NCBI GenBank assembly: GCA_036387135.1
Contig: DASVUH010000069.1
Coordinates: 21,585-85,584 of the forward strand
Direction of reading: 5' to 3'
Source: JALZCH01 sp036387135
GTDB taxonomy: Bacteria; Acidobacteriota; Blastocatellia; Pyrinomonadales; Pyrinomonadaceae
DNA: 64,000 bases
A program made the translations under genes and the position numbers. Positions 8,130 to 16,464 of the stretch are shown here, piece after piece. The first letter of the stretch is position 1. Each line of letters begins with the position of its first letter. Under the pieces are notes generated by a model. That model saw only the letters and a list, made by a program, of their open reading frames with translations, ran no database searches and had not been told where the DNA came from.

Positions 8130-8156
8130 GATGGCTGCGATGGGAGCCATCTTTTT
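8130..8156 (+). terminator. Hairpin plus T-run between peptide gene and downstream gene
   Basis: GATGGCT (8130-8136) and AGCCATC (8145-8151) form a 7-bp stem with an 8-base loop, followed by five T. It ends 18 bases before the next ATG, so it could give partial termination, making peptide mRNA more abundant than the downstream genes. Confidence 0.55.
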
Positions 8157-8174
8157 CTCCTTTGTGAAATTGCT

Positions 8175-9863
8175 ATGAAATCCTTACAAATTCACCTGCT
8201 ATTGTTTCTTCTTTTATTATCCGGTTCTGTGAATGCACAACGCAAAAGCGTACCAAAAAACCAGGAGTCTGGAATTGTTCTTCAAGCGCAAAAATTGGCG
8301 AGAATTTCATCTCTAAACCAGCAAGTAAAAACAATTGATAGCGCAACCCTAAGAACTTTTCTTCGACTTAAATTATCGGACTTCATTTGGAAAAAGAAAT
8401 TTATAGATGGGCAGAGTTTAGCGGAAAATATAATTCAAGAATCGGTCGAAGATTTTCAAAAGAACATTACGGAAATACCCGATTTTTATAAAAGCTCGCT
8501 TCAAGCGGATATTCTTTCCATATTGAGAATAAACTCGCCTACGCTTTATAAAAAGATTTCGGATAACTTTGATTCGACAAGCAATTCTTTACAAAGCTAT
8601 AGGCTGGCAGGTGACTACGGTAATTCGGGAATTTTGAATGCTGTTGAAGATGTAAAAAATCGCCTTTTGCCTTCAACAAATCCGGCAGACCGAACAGCTA
8701 TAATCTTTATAGTGAAAAAACTTTTGTTACAAAATAAAGTGGCGGAAGTAAACTCTATTTTAGAGGCTATTATCGAACGTCAAGAACAATCAATTTTAGA
8801 TGATTCTAAATTACTGTTTTTTCTGAGCCGAGATTTTATTGCTCAAACAACTCCGATTAGCTTGCAGAAAAGGTTTTTGATAAAAGCTCTTAATAATGGA
8901 CAAATATTATTGCAAAAACTTAATTCAGGCAATGTGGATCGAGAAACTCATCTAAATGTTTATAATACATTGAGGAACAATCTACAGGAAATTGAAAAAC
9001 TCCTCCCCTCAGAATATCCTCGAGCGCTTGTGATTGCCTCCGCTTTGCAAAACAAATCATCGCAAAGCGATAAAATCAGACAGGAAATTGCAGAACGAAT
9101 TGAGCAAAGCAAGGACAAATTACAGCAAACAATTTCAGAAGCCAAACAAGTCGATGACAAAAAAATAAAAAATGACTTATGGCAGGACGCAGCACAACTG
9201 GCTTTGAAAGAGAAAAAGTATCAATTATCCATAGATTGCTTAAATGAAATTGAATCCGCTGATCCGGGCTTCGCTTTGTGGCGCGATCAATTTTTAGATG
9301 ATGATATAACCAAATCTGCATTGGATAACAACGATATTGAATCCGCAAAGTACGCTATCTCAAAAATTGAATCGAAATTGAGAAGCGGAACGGCGCTTTT
9401 ACAAATCGTCACATATTACTACAAAAACAAAGACGCCCTTCAGTCACAAGCCGTCTTAGCCGAAGCCGTTAAAAGAATCAAAGAAACCGACGATAATCCG
9501 CAAAAAGTTAGAGTTTTGTCAGAAGCTCTTAACACAGCCTTGACAGTAAATGATGCAGTGGTTTATGAAATAGCACAAATCGTCGTCAAAACAGTGAATT
9601 CAATTCCTTCTCCAAATCTAGAAAACGCGTTAGGAAGCGACGCTCAGAAAAAGTTTGTTGACGAAGTTCAAATGGTAATCATCGCTAACATTTTGCCCGC
9701 TTTTCAAGGTCTTGCCAAACAAGATTCTTCGATTGCCCAAAATCTAGCTAACGATCTTCCGCGTGATTATAGAATGGCTGCACTTTGTGGCATTGAAACG
9801 GGAGCTTTTTTTGAGAATGTTATTACAAAACCTGTAACAATTCAAAAAACGTCTAAAAATTGA
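8175..9863 (+). CDS. Exported all-helical repeat protein of unknown function
   Basis: A 562-residue protein with a clear signal peptide (SLQIHLLLFLLLLSGSVNA, then QRK). The rest is almost entirely predicted helix, rich in Leu, Ile, Lys, Asn and Gln, with TPR-like or other alpha-solenoid pairs in the second half, for example LWQDAAQLALKEKKYQLSID and LLQIVTYYYKNKDALQSQAV. No catalytic motif or Cys pair is seen; one Cys lies in the solenoid and one near the C-terminus. It starts shortly after a terminator-like hairpin and is followed 18 bases later by a membrane thioredoxin, so the two are probably co-transcribed. A periplasmic binding or scaffold role is inferred from architecture only. Base composition is AT-rich. 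Confidence 0.7.
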   Translation: MKSLQIHLLLFLLLLSGSVNAQRKSVPKNQESGIVLQAQKLARISSLNQQVKTIDSATLRTFLRLKLSDFIWKKKFIDGQSLAENIIQESVEDFQKNITEIPDFYKSSLQADILSILRINSPTLYKKISDNFDSTSNSLQSYRLAGDYGNSGILNAVEDVKNRLLPSTNPADRTAIIFIVKKLLLQNKVAEVNSILEAIIERQEQSILDDSKLLFFLSRDFIAQTTPISLQKRFLIKALNNGQILLQKLNSGNVDRETHLNVYNTLRNNLQEIEKLLPSEYPRALVIASALQNKSSQSDKIRQEIAERIEQSKDKLQQTISEAKQVDDKKIKNDLWQDAAQLALKEKKYQLSIDCLNEIESADPGFALWRDQFLDDDITKSALDNNDIESAKYAISKIESKLRSGTALLQIVTYYYKNKDALQSQAVLAEAVKRIKETDDNPQKVRVLSEALNTALTVNDAVVYEIAQIVVKTVNSIPSPNLENALGSDAQKKFVDEVQMVIIANILPAFQGLAKQDSSIAQNLANDLPRDYRMAALCGIETGAFFENVITKPVTIQKTSKN

Positions 9864-9881
9864 ATATAGTTTATATTTAAT

Positions 9882-10436
9882 ATGAAAATTTGGTATTTGT
9901 GGTTGCTGATAATCGGGTTAGCAACAGTGAACATTTTTTTATTGCGGCAAAACGCACAATTGCGGGATCAAGCCGAAATCCGCAAACCTCCGGCATTGCA
10001 AATTGGAGAAACGGTGCAGCCCTTTTCAGGCATCGGCTTAAGCGGTGAGCGAATTGAGATTGATTACTCAAACAATTCAAAAAAGCGACTTTTTTTATAT
10101 TTCGCTCCGTCTTGTAAATACTGTGGACAACAATTTCCCGATTGGAAAGAAATGCTTAAGCAAATAAGCAGTGACCAAATCGAAGTTTTCGGAATAGTAA
10201 GCGAAAATGAGAAACAAAGTGAAGTTGATAACTATTTGCACTCGTTCGATTGCGATTCGGATTCGGCAACCCCGCTGCGCGTTATTTTTGCATCAACCGA
10301 GACATTACAAAATTATAAGTTAAATGTGACTCCGACATCGCTTTTAATTTCTCCAAATGGTAAATCTGAAAAAGTTTGGACGGGTAAATGGAATAATAAT
10401 GAGAAAGAGAATGCTTTCGCTTTAATAAAACAGTAA
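9882..10436 (+). CDS. Membrane-anchored TlpA/redoxin-type thiol-disulfide oxidoreductase
   Basis: A 184-residue protein. An uncleaved N-terminal anchor (IWYLWLLIIGLATVNIFLL) places a redoxin domain in the periplasm. The active site is C78-x2-C81 in APSCKYCGQQ, and the cis-proline is in NVTPTSLLISPNG. TlpA-type proteins reduce or form disulfides in exported partners. It is the third gene of the AT-rich block; the nearest candidate substrate is the six-cysteine peptide encoded 2 kb upstream. The gene ends before a strong terminator at 10469. Confidence 0.85.
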   Translation: MKIWYLWLLIIGLATVNIFLLRQNAQLRDQAEIRKPPALQIGETVQPFSGIGLSGERIEIDYSNNSKKRLFLYFAPSCKYCGQQFPDWKEMLKQISSDQIEVFGIVSENEKQSEVDNYLHSFDCDSDSATPLRVIFASTETLQNYKLNVTPTSLLISPNGKSEKVWTGKWNNNEKENAFALIKQ

Positions 10437-10468
10437 TTTTTGTTGCCATTAATTTTTTTTGTTGGGTA

Positions 10469-10497
10469 AGCTGTCATTTTGAAATGACAGCTTTTTT
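10469..10497 (+). terminator. Rho-independent terminator after the thioredoxin gene
   Basis: AGCTGTCATTT (10469-10479) pairs perfectly with AAATGACAGCT (10482-10492), followed by a T-run. Confidence 0.85.
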
Positions 10498-10517
10498 ATT
10501 TAGCTAAAATTAAAGTG

Positions 10518-12095
10518 ATGAAACGATCTGATATTTATGATGTCGCCGTCATCGGGGGCGGGCATAACGGTTTGACGTGCGCTTGTTATCTGGCGAAAGC
10601 CGGTTTGAAAGTCGTGGTTTTGGAGCGGCGGCATATTGTCGGCGGCGCGGTTTGCACCGAAGACGATTTGATTCCGGGCTACAAAATTGATGTCGGCTCG
10701 TCGGCGCACATTATGATTCATCTGACGCCGGTTGTCGGAGAGTTGGAACTTGAAAAATTCGGTTTGAAATATATTGACTGCGACCCGTTCGCGTTTGCGC
10801 CGATGCCGGACGGAAAGGGCGCGATTTATTTCTGGAAAGATGTTGATAAAACCTGCGAATCAATTGCCCGCATTTCGCCGGAAGACGCCGACCGTTATAA
10901 AAAATTCGTGACCGAGTGGGAGAAATTAAACGAAGGCGTTTTTGAAGCGTTTTTGAAACCGCCTACCGTTTTTAATCTCGGTCGGCATATGATTTTCGGC
11001 ACAAAATCGAAAAATCCGGCGGATATGGTTCGCAAATTAATGACGAGCTACGGCGCGCTCGTCCGCGAAACTTTCCGGCACGAAGGCTTGCGCGCGGCAA
11101 TGGCGTGGCTCGCGGCGCAATCCGGTCCTCCGCCGACAGCAATGGCGAGCGGCGATTTTCTCGGCTGGCATTCGATGATTCATAAAAGCGGCGTCAAACG
11201 CCCGGAAGGCGGTTCGGGCGCGTTGACTCAGGCAATGGCGCGATGTTTGGAACATCACGGCGGCGAGATTCGATTAAACGCCGAAGTCGCGCAAATAGAA
11301 GTCGCAAACAATGAAACCGGCGGAATAATTCTGCAAAACGGCGAGCGCATCGAAGCCCGGCGTATTGTCTCGAACGCGCACGTTCACACGCTCTTTTTAA
11401 AATTGATCGGAAAAGAAAACCTGCCAAACGGTTTGGCTGAAAGAATCGAAAACGTCCGCATCGGCAACGGGTTCGGAATGATTGTCCGCTGCGCCGTTTC
11501 GGAATTGCCCGATTATTTAAGCGCGCCGAATGGCGGTGTTTCGAGCGATTGTCATCGCGGTTTGCAACTGATGTGTCCTTCGATGGCTTATCTAGAAAAA
11601 TCTTACGCCGATTATCTCAACGGCATTCCGTCAAAAAATCCCGGCGCGCTGGCGATGACTTTTTCGAGCGTTGACCCGACGCTCGCGCCCGCAGGCAAAC
11701 ACACGCTTTTTATCTGGGGGCAATATTATCCTTATGAACTGGCAAACGGCGAGAACTGGGAAAACATTCAGGAACGTGAAGCCGATAAACTGATTGAAGT
11801 TGTAAACTCTTACGCGCCAAACGTTAAAAATTCAATCATTGACCGTTTGGTTCAATCGCCGCTCGATTTGGAGCAGCGCCTCGGACTGCTGCGCGGCAAC
11901 GTGATGCACGTCGAAATGGATTTCGACCAGATGTTTCTGTTTCGCCCGCTGCCGGAAATGTCGCAGTACAAAACGCCGATTAAAAATCTCTATCTGACCG
12001 GCGCTTCGACACATCCGGGCGGCGGAGTTTTCGCCGCTTCGGGCTATAATACGGCGAAAGTTGTTTTGCGAGATGTAAAGGGCGGCTGGTTTTAA
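10518..12095 (+). CDS. Phytoene-desaturase-like FAD/NAD(P)-dependent oxidoreductase (PYROXD2-like)
   Basis: A 525-residue flavoprotein. The FAD dinucleotide motif is VAVIGGGHNGLTCACYLAKA (residues 9-28), followed by VVLERRHIVGGAV; the C-terminal FAD signature is NLYLTGASTHPGGGVFAASG. The length and the GGHNGL variant match the CrtI-related, PYROXD2/retinol-saturase-like group rather than true carotenoid desaturases, whose substrates are mostly unknown. No carotenoid genes are near. ATG at 10518 is preferred to the GTG one codon earlier. A decayed N-terminal piece of a related gene lies at 7506-7615. Confidence 0.85.
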   Translation: MKRSDIYDVAVIGGGHNGLTCACYLAKAGLKVVVLERRHIVGGAVCTEDDLIPGYKIDVGSSAHIMIHLTPVVGELELEKFGLKYIDCDPFAFAPMPDGKGAIYFWKDVDKTCESIARISPEDADRYKKFVTEWEKLNEGVFEAFLKPPTVFNLGRHMIFGTKSKNPADMVRKLMTSYGALVRETFRHEGLRAAMAWLAAQSGPPPTAMASGDFLGWHSMIHKSGVKRPEGGSGALTQAMARCLEHHGGEIRLNAEVAQIEVANNETGGIILQNGERIEARRIVSNAHVHTLFLKLIGKENLPNGLAERIENVRIGNGFGMIVRCAVSELPDYLSAPNGGVSSDCHRGLQLMCPSMAYLEKSYADYLNGIPSKNPGALAMTFSSVDPTLAPAGKHTLFIWGQYYPYELANGENWENIQEREADKLIEVVNSYAPNVKNSIIDRLVQSPLDLEQRLGLLRGNVMHVEMDFDQMFLFRPLPEMSQYKTPIKNLYLTGASTHPGGGVFAASGYNTAKVVLRDVKGGWF

Positions 12096-12156
12096 TTTTT
12101 ATTCTTTTGAAGACAAAACAATATTCTTTTCGCGAATTAGTAAATTTTTGGCACTT

Positions 12157-12732
12157 ATGAATATTCTTGTCGCGCGCACTGCCGATGAAATTGCGTTTGC
12201 TTACGAAAAACTTTCTGCCGCGACGGAATTGGGCTGCGACACGGAGACTTCGGGTCTGAGCGCGCGGCGCGGGCGGATGCTTTCGGTGCAGTTTTCTGAC
12301 GGCGAGTTTTCGGTTCTCGTTCCGACCAGCGAAGGTATAGGGCTTGGGAAACTTGCCGACATTTTGGAAAATCCCCAAATTACGAAAATCTTTCACAACG
12401 CGAAATTTGATCTCGAATTTTTGCGCGAAAACGGTTTTTATACGCAAAACGTATTCGACACGATGCTCGCTGAAAAGGTTTTGACGCGCGGGGCAGACCA
12501 ATCGTGTTCTTTAGCCGAAACTCTGTATCGCTATTTCGCGGTTGATTTGGACAAATCGCACCGCGCGACGTTTACAAATAAATTCTGGAACGGCGTTTGG
12601 ACGCCGGAACTGGTCGAATACGCTTTGAGCGATGTCGTTTATTTGCCCGAACTCAGACGCCGACAGATGTTATGGCTTGAACGTCTAAACCTCGGAGTTA
12701 ATTACGAAAAAATGATTGCCAGACTTTTTTAA
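12157..12732 (+). CDS. RNase D-like DEDD-family 3'-5' exonuclease
   Basis: About 191 residues. The three exonuclease motifs are visible: GCDTETSGL near residue 28, FHNAKFDLEFL near residue 80 and YALSDVVYLPEL near residue 160, the last having the Tyr of the DEDDy class. The HRDC domains of full RNase D are absent, so this is a short exonuclease-only form resembling the proofreading domain of DNA polymerase I. It may act on structured RNA or DNA. The ATG at 12157 is chosen over an in-frame TTG three codons upstream. It is co-directional with truA, from which it is separated by a long inverted repeat. Confidence 0.82.
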   Translation: MNILVARTADEIAFAYEKLSAATELGCDTETSGLSARRGRMLSVQFSDGEFSVLVPTSEGIGLGKLADILENPQITKIFHNAKFDLEFLRENGFYTQNVFDTMLAEKVLTRGADQSCSLAETLYRYFAVDLDKSHRATFTNKFWNGVWTPELVEYALSDVVYLPELRRRQMLWLERLNLGVNYEKMIARLF

Positions 12733-12755
12733 TGTGAGTTCGACGGCGGAAATAA

Positions 12756-12854
12756 TTTCACCGCCGAGACGCAGAGACGCCGAGAAAAGAAAATCAAGTG
12801 AAATCACTTCTTTTCTATCTCTTTTGTTTTAAACTCAGCGTCTCGGCGGTGAAA
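12756..12854. repeat. Inverted repeat with octamer-unit arms (CGCCGAGA type)
   Basis: TTTCACCGCCGAGACGC (12756-12772) pairs perfectly with 12838-12854. The left arm continues as degenerate octamers (CGCCGAGA, CGCAGAGA, CGCCGAGA). A small central hairpin AAGTGA-aa-TCACTT lies at 12796-12809. A half copy of this family lies at 42349 and a relative at 19234. It fills most of the gap before truA. Confidence 0.75.
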
Positions 12855-12895
12855 AAATCTTTACATCGAAATCAGGTTTTTTAGATTAATTGAAT

Positions 12896-13681
12896 ATGCA
12901 GGCTTTTAAATTATTAATCGAATATGAAGGCACGCGCTACAGAGGCTGGCAAAAACAGCCGAATGCTAGAACCGTGCAGGGCGAATTGCTGAAAGCGGCA
13001 GGAACGGTTTTTCAGGGAAAAGTCGAAATCGGCGGTTCGGGAAGAACCGACGCGGGCGTTCACGCACTCGCACAAGTCGCGCATTTAAAAGTCGTTTCCT
13101 CCGGCAAACCGTTTCCGCCGAGAATCGTCCAAAAGCAATTAAACGAGCTTTTGCCGAGCGATATAAACATTCTGCAAGTGCAAAATGAATATCCTCAGTT
13201 TCACGCCCGCCACGATGCGGTCGCGCGATATTATCTTTATCAAATCTGCACCAGAAGAACCGCCTTCGGAAAGCCTTATGTCTGGTGGGTGCGAGACAAA
13301 CTCGACGTTGCCCTGATGTCGCAAGCCTGCCAGATGTTGATCGGCAGAGGCAATTTTCGCTCTTTTTGCGAGGAAGAAGAGAGACAGAAATCAACGATTG
13401 TTCAAGTTGACACGGCAGAGCTTGCAGTGTCGGGCAGCCTGATTTTATTCAGAATCGGGGCAAGTCATTTTTTATGGAAAATGGTTCGCAGAATTGTCGG
13501 AGTGCTGGTCGAAATCGGGCGCGGAAACATCACCGTTCCTCATTTTCAAAAACTTCTGACCGAGCATTCAAACGAACCCGCCGCGCTGACCGCTCCGCCT
13601 TCGGGTTTGTTTCTCGAACACGTTCTTTACAAAAACGACGCGCCGCCGAAAGAGCTTAAACCGTTTTTCCCGATTAGCTAA
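12896..13681 (+). CDS. truA: tRNA pseudouridine(38-40) synthase
   Basis: Converts uridines 38-40 of the anticodon arm to pseudouridine. The family signature with the catalytic Asp is GSGRTDAGVHALAQVAH, near residue 55. Other conserved segments are YRGWQKQP, FHARHDAVARYYLYQI and FLWKMVRRIVGVLVEIGRG. Its 261 residues are the usual length. ATG at 12896 is favoured over TTG at 12890. No strong SD is visible. Confidence 0.95.
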   Translation: MQAFKLLIEYEGTRYRGWQKQPNARTVQGELLKAAGTVFQGKVEIGGSGRTDAGVHALAQVAHLKVVSSGKPFPPRIVQKQLNELLPSDINILQVQNEYPQFHARHDAVARYYLYQICTRRTAFGKPYVWWVRDKLDVALMSQACQMLIGRGNFRSFCEEEERQKSTIVQVDTAELAVSGSLILFRIGASHFLWKMVRRIVGVLVEIGRGNITVPHFQKLLTEHSNEPAALTAPPSGLFLEHVLYKNDAPPKELKPFFPIS

Positions 13682-13716
13682 AAACTGATGGAAAACATTT
13701 AATTAGAGGCGTTTAA

Positions 13717-13881
13717 TTAATATCTGAATTTTCCCTTTTTCGCGCCAGAATTAGCGCACTCGCATTTTTTGCGCGCCGCTTTTTCGCGGTCAAAAAATTT
13801 GCCGACGGCGTATGCGGCGGGCAGATTGGCGCTTCCGAATTCCAGCCGATTTGCAGATTGAGAAGTCCGCCGAATATAAAT
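13717..13881 (-). pseudogene. Possible C-terminal gene remnant
   Basis: One minus-strand frame reads as plausible protein without a start: LEFGSANLPAAYAVGKFF, then DREKAARKKCECANSG, and ends at a stop at 13717-13719. It abuts the 3' end of the AT-rich DUF4365 gene, while its own composition matches the GC-richer chromosome. It may be the tail of a gene whose front was replaced when the AT-rich genes arrived. I do not recognise the family; chance coding is possible. Confidence 0.3.
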
Positions 13882-14937
13882 CTAACTCTTTTTAGGTTTT
13901 CTATCTGGACAAGTTTCGCAATAAGTTTTCTTGAAAGCTAAGATAACAGCTTCGTAATCAGAACTCCCGAAAACGGAATTGTAATTGTGTAATATACAGT
14001 GACCAAAACGATTTGGATCAATTGCATAGTATGTTGCTGGACTTTCCGTATGTTTTAAATTTTGGTGTAATTCAATATTTTCACACCAATACAATTGTTC
14101 TTTATTAATTTCGCGTGTTGCTATGACATCTTTTTTTATATTAGAAAATCTGTTTTGAGGCAGCCTCAAATTTTCTAGCATGTCTTGAGCAAAGGCTTCC
14201 ATCTCTTCATCACTACTATTTGCCCATCTCTCATCTAAATCAATAGAGTTTGCTTCATCAATTACCCTATCGAAAATTTTTGAAAGGGGGTTTTCCGCAC
14301 TTTCTTTCACATGGGCATAGCTCATTTTGCCAGATTTGGCAGACACGTTTGAACGAATTTTATCGGCTTCTTCTATTTGCCCTTTAAGACTCATTAATTC
14401 AGCTAAATGGGACTCTGCACGGAATTTCCTTTCATATAAATTTAAATTTGAATATTTCTCTATAGCTTCTTCTAATAATTTTTTGCACTTTTCGAATAAG
14501 TCATCTTCGATCTCTTCAAAAGCAACCTCGTTTGACTTTGAGTGAAATTGAATAATCGAAAGTTCGCTTACTATATAAAGAACATTTTCGACAATAATGT
14601 CAGCCGCCAAAATTTGATTTTTGGTTTTTTCAAAAATTTCTTTAAGTTCTTTTTTCCATCTATGAACTCTTTTTCTATGAGCCAAAATTAACGTTGCTAC
14701 ATCTTTAACTAATTCATTTGTATCTCTGTAAAAGTTTAAGCCTTTCCTTATTGAAACATTAGACATATCTACGGATAATTCTTTAATAATTGTTCCAAGT
14801 TCAGCCTCTAAAATATGATAATTAAACTGCAAAATATTTTCGTCTAGTAATTCACCTGATGGAAGTTTTTTAACCTCATCTCTTAATTGAGTCACTAATT
14901 CTTTGCGCCGTGCTAGATTTCCTTCGCTAAGCAACAA
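13882..14937 (-). CDS. Second part of a frameshifted DUF4365 protein (helical and C-terminal region)
   Basis: This 351-residue frame has no convincing start of its own. It overlaps the previous frame by 25 bases, and its reading continues upstream of the first Met as FSSFRFDYIHRLLLSEGNLA, a good TPR-type helix. That favours one original protein of about 670 residues spanning both frames. The region is helical and charged, ending in a compact domain with W, H and Cys (RFGHCILHNYNSVFG, then YCETCPDRKP) that could bind metal. The frame change can be placed at an A6 or C5 run near 14977-14990. Composition is markedly AT-rich, suggesting horizontal transfer. The function of this part is unknown. 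Confidence 0.65.
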   Translation of the reverse strand: MLLSEGNLARRKELVTQLRDEVKKLPSGELLDENILQFNYHILEAELGTIIKELSVDMSNVSIRKGLNFYRDTNELVKDVATLILAHRKRVHRWKKELKEIFEKTKNQILAADIIVENVLYIVSELSIIQFHSKSNEVAFEEIEDDLFEKCKKLLEEAIEKYSNLNLYERKFRAESHLAELMSLKGQIEEADKIRSNVSAKSGKMSYAHVKESAENPLSKIFDRVIDEANSIDLDERWANSSDEEMEAFAQDMLENLRLPQNRFSNIKKDVIATREINKEQLYWCENIELHQNLKHTESPATYYAIDPNRFGHCILHNYNSVFGSSDYEAVILAFKKTYCETCPDRKPKKS

Positions 14938-15893
14938 TCTATGAATATAATCAAAGCGAAATGATGAGAATTTTTCGGGGGCGCTTTTTTGGCAATCTCT
15001 TTTAATTTTTCAGTGTGTTCTTTAGAATTAATATTGCCTAAACGGTAATCGCAAGAAGATTCCAACCAATCAACAATTTGTTGGTCCTTTTCGGATAATT
15101 CCTGGCTACTTATTGTTAGGAACGTAATAGTTTCTTTTGCAGTGTGATAGCGTCCAGAATAATATTCAGCATAAGCTCTAACAGTCAGAACGGATGATTT
15201 TTCTTTGTCTTCCGCATCAAGAAGATTTATCTTATGGAGAATTTCCTTTCTATAACCTTCATTTACTAAATTAATTCCAAAACTGTTAATTAAATTTAGG
15301 ATTTCCTTTTTATCTGTTATTTCGAGAGTATTAGAGTTAATTTCTACTAAAACATTTGGGGCTTGAGCTAGTGCAAGTGTTTCATTTAACTCTCTACTAA
15401 ATAAACTTTGTTTTACTATTTGTTCTCTTATTTCATCTAATTTTGCTGAATCCAAAACATTATTGAATCGTAAAGTTATAGTTTTTTGTTTAATCCAATC
15501 TGAATTTTCTTCTTCTAGCCGTTGGAATTCATTTCTAGCCCAAACAAACCGAAACTCGTTTTGAGGTTCAATATAGAGTATGTAAATCGAGATAGGATTA
15601 TTGAGAAGATAATTAAGATTACTAGTATCAACTTGTAGCGAGTAGCTGCCATCTTTGTTGGGTTCAATTGAACGTGTTCCTTTTAACTGAATTTGTGAGC
15701 GAAAATTTGTTGCAGTACCATTTTCTAAAATCTCAAGAGACGCATCAACACCATAATCCTCTATTCGCTCATCTCTTAAACAGAATCTGTTCTTCGGCAA
15801 AAATGAATTCAATGCATCCAAACTGTTGGTTTGAATTTCACTGTTTTCATCTACTTTAGGAAGGTTTTGTAAGTAACTACCTCTTTTATTCAT
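14913..15893 (-). CDS. DUF4365-domain protein, N-terminal part (nuclease-like fold)
   Basis: Residues 15-165 carry a DUF4365 domain: DYGVDASLEILENG, then FRSQIQLKGTRS, with an Asp and a Q-x-K that resemble the D...(E/Q)xK active site of PD-(D/E)xK nucleases. From about residue 185 the chain becomes helical and TPR-like. DUF4365 proteins often sit in mobile or anti-phage regions. The frame ends at CCLAKEI after an A6 tract in GCCAAAAAAGCG; reading -1 there joins it to the frame at 13882-14937. The ATG lies 4 bases after the GrpB stop, so the two genes are probably one transcript. AT-rich composition contrasts with the flanks. The DUF4365 call is from motif memory and is moderately firm. Confidence 0.7.
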   Translation of the reverse strand: MNKRGSYLQNLPKVDENSEIQTNSLDALNSFLPKNRFCLRDERIEDYGVDASLEILENGTATNFRSQIQLKGTRSIEPNKDGSYSLQVDTSNLNYLLNNPISIYILYIEPQNEFRFVWARNEFQRLEEENSDWIKQKTITLRFNNVLDSAKLDEIREQIVKQSLFSRELNETLALAQAPNVLVEINSNTLEITDKKEILNLINSFGINLVNEGYRKEILHKINLLDAEDKEKSSVLTVRAYAEYYSGRYHTAKETITFLTISSQELSEKDQQIVDWLESSCDYRLGNINSKEHTEKLKEIAKKAPPKNSHHFALIIFIDCCLAKEI

Positions 15894-15897
15894 AGAT

Positions 15898-16458
15898 TTA
15901 TATCTTGAATTTCGGTTTCGATGGAGTCAGTAGCATTTTAAAGTTTTCGATTGCTGCTTTCAAAACATTTTCGATAAATTCAGTTTTGCCTTCTGTGTAC
16001 GCTTCGCGGTTTTCGCGGTGTGTCTGCACCAGTTCGCGTTTGAGGTTTTCGTATTGGGCGGCTATTTGCGGATTGGCGCGCAGGTAATCTCGAAACAAGA
16101 GATGATTTCGCCATAAATCGCTTTCGTAATGGACGACGTGAAGATGATGTGTGCGGCGCGGCGAGCCTTTTCTGAAATAATGGCGATTGAGGATGCCGTT
16201 TTCGCCGCGATAAACATAGTCTAAGTTTTCAAACGGTTTGATGATTTGCTCGACATCGGCGATTTCACGCACGGCGAGCGCTATGTTAATTATCGGTTTG
16301 GCGGCGATGCCGCAGATGGCGGTGCTGCCGATGTGTTCGACGGCGAACGCGTGTTTGCCGGCAGCTGATATTAATTGCTGTGCTTCGGCGGCAAAAAGCT
16401 CGTGCCATTCTTCGCGGTGCGGCGAGAGCTTGACCGCACCTTTTTCTAATCCGAGCAT
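15898..16458 (-). CDS. GrpB/UPF0157-family protein (nucleotidyltransferase-like)
   Basis: A 186-residue protein. The GrpB signature VEHIGSTAICGIAAKPIINI lies near residue 40, with the later family segments HHLHVVHYES, HLLFRDYLRANP and YTEGKTEFI. GrpB proteins have a nucleotidyltransferase-like fold and are sometimes fused to CoaE; their substrate is not established. It starts just after the stop of a broken kinase gene and ends 4 bases before the DUF4365 gene, forming a tight pair with it. A joint function with the DUF4365 protein is possible but unproven. Confidence 0.85.
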   Translation of the reverse strand: MLGLEKGAVKLSPHREEWHELFAAEAQQLISAAGKHAFAVEHIGSTAICGIAAKPIINIALAVREIADVEQIIKPFENLDYVYRGENGILNRHYFRKGSPRRTHHLHVVHYESDLWRNHLLFRDYLRANPQIAAQYENLKRELVQTHRENREAYTEGKTEFIENVLKAAIENFKMLLTPSKPKFKI

Positions 16459-16464
16459 CTTATT

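Noticed and set aside
10441..10500. tRNA or small RNA in the gap after the thioredoxin gene
   Set aside because: The only structure is a simple terminator stem with T-run; no cloverleaf or TTCRA arm is seen here or in the other gaps.
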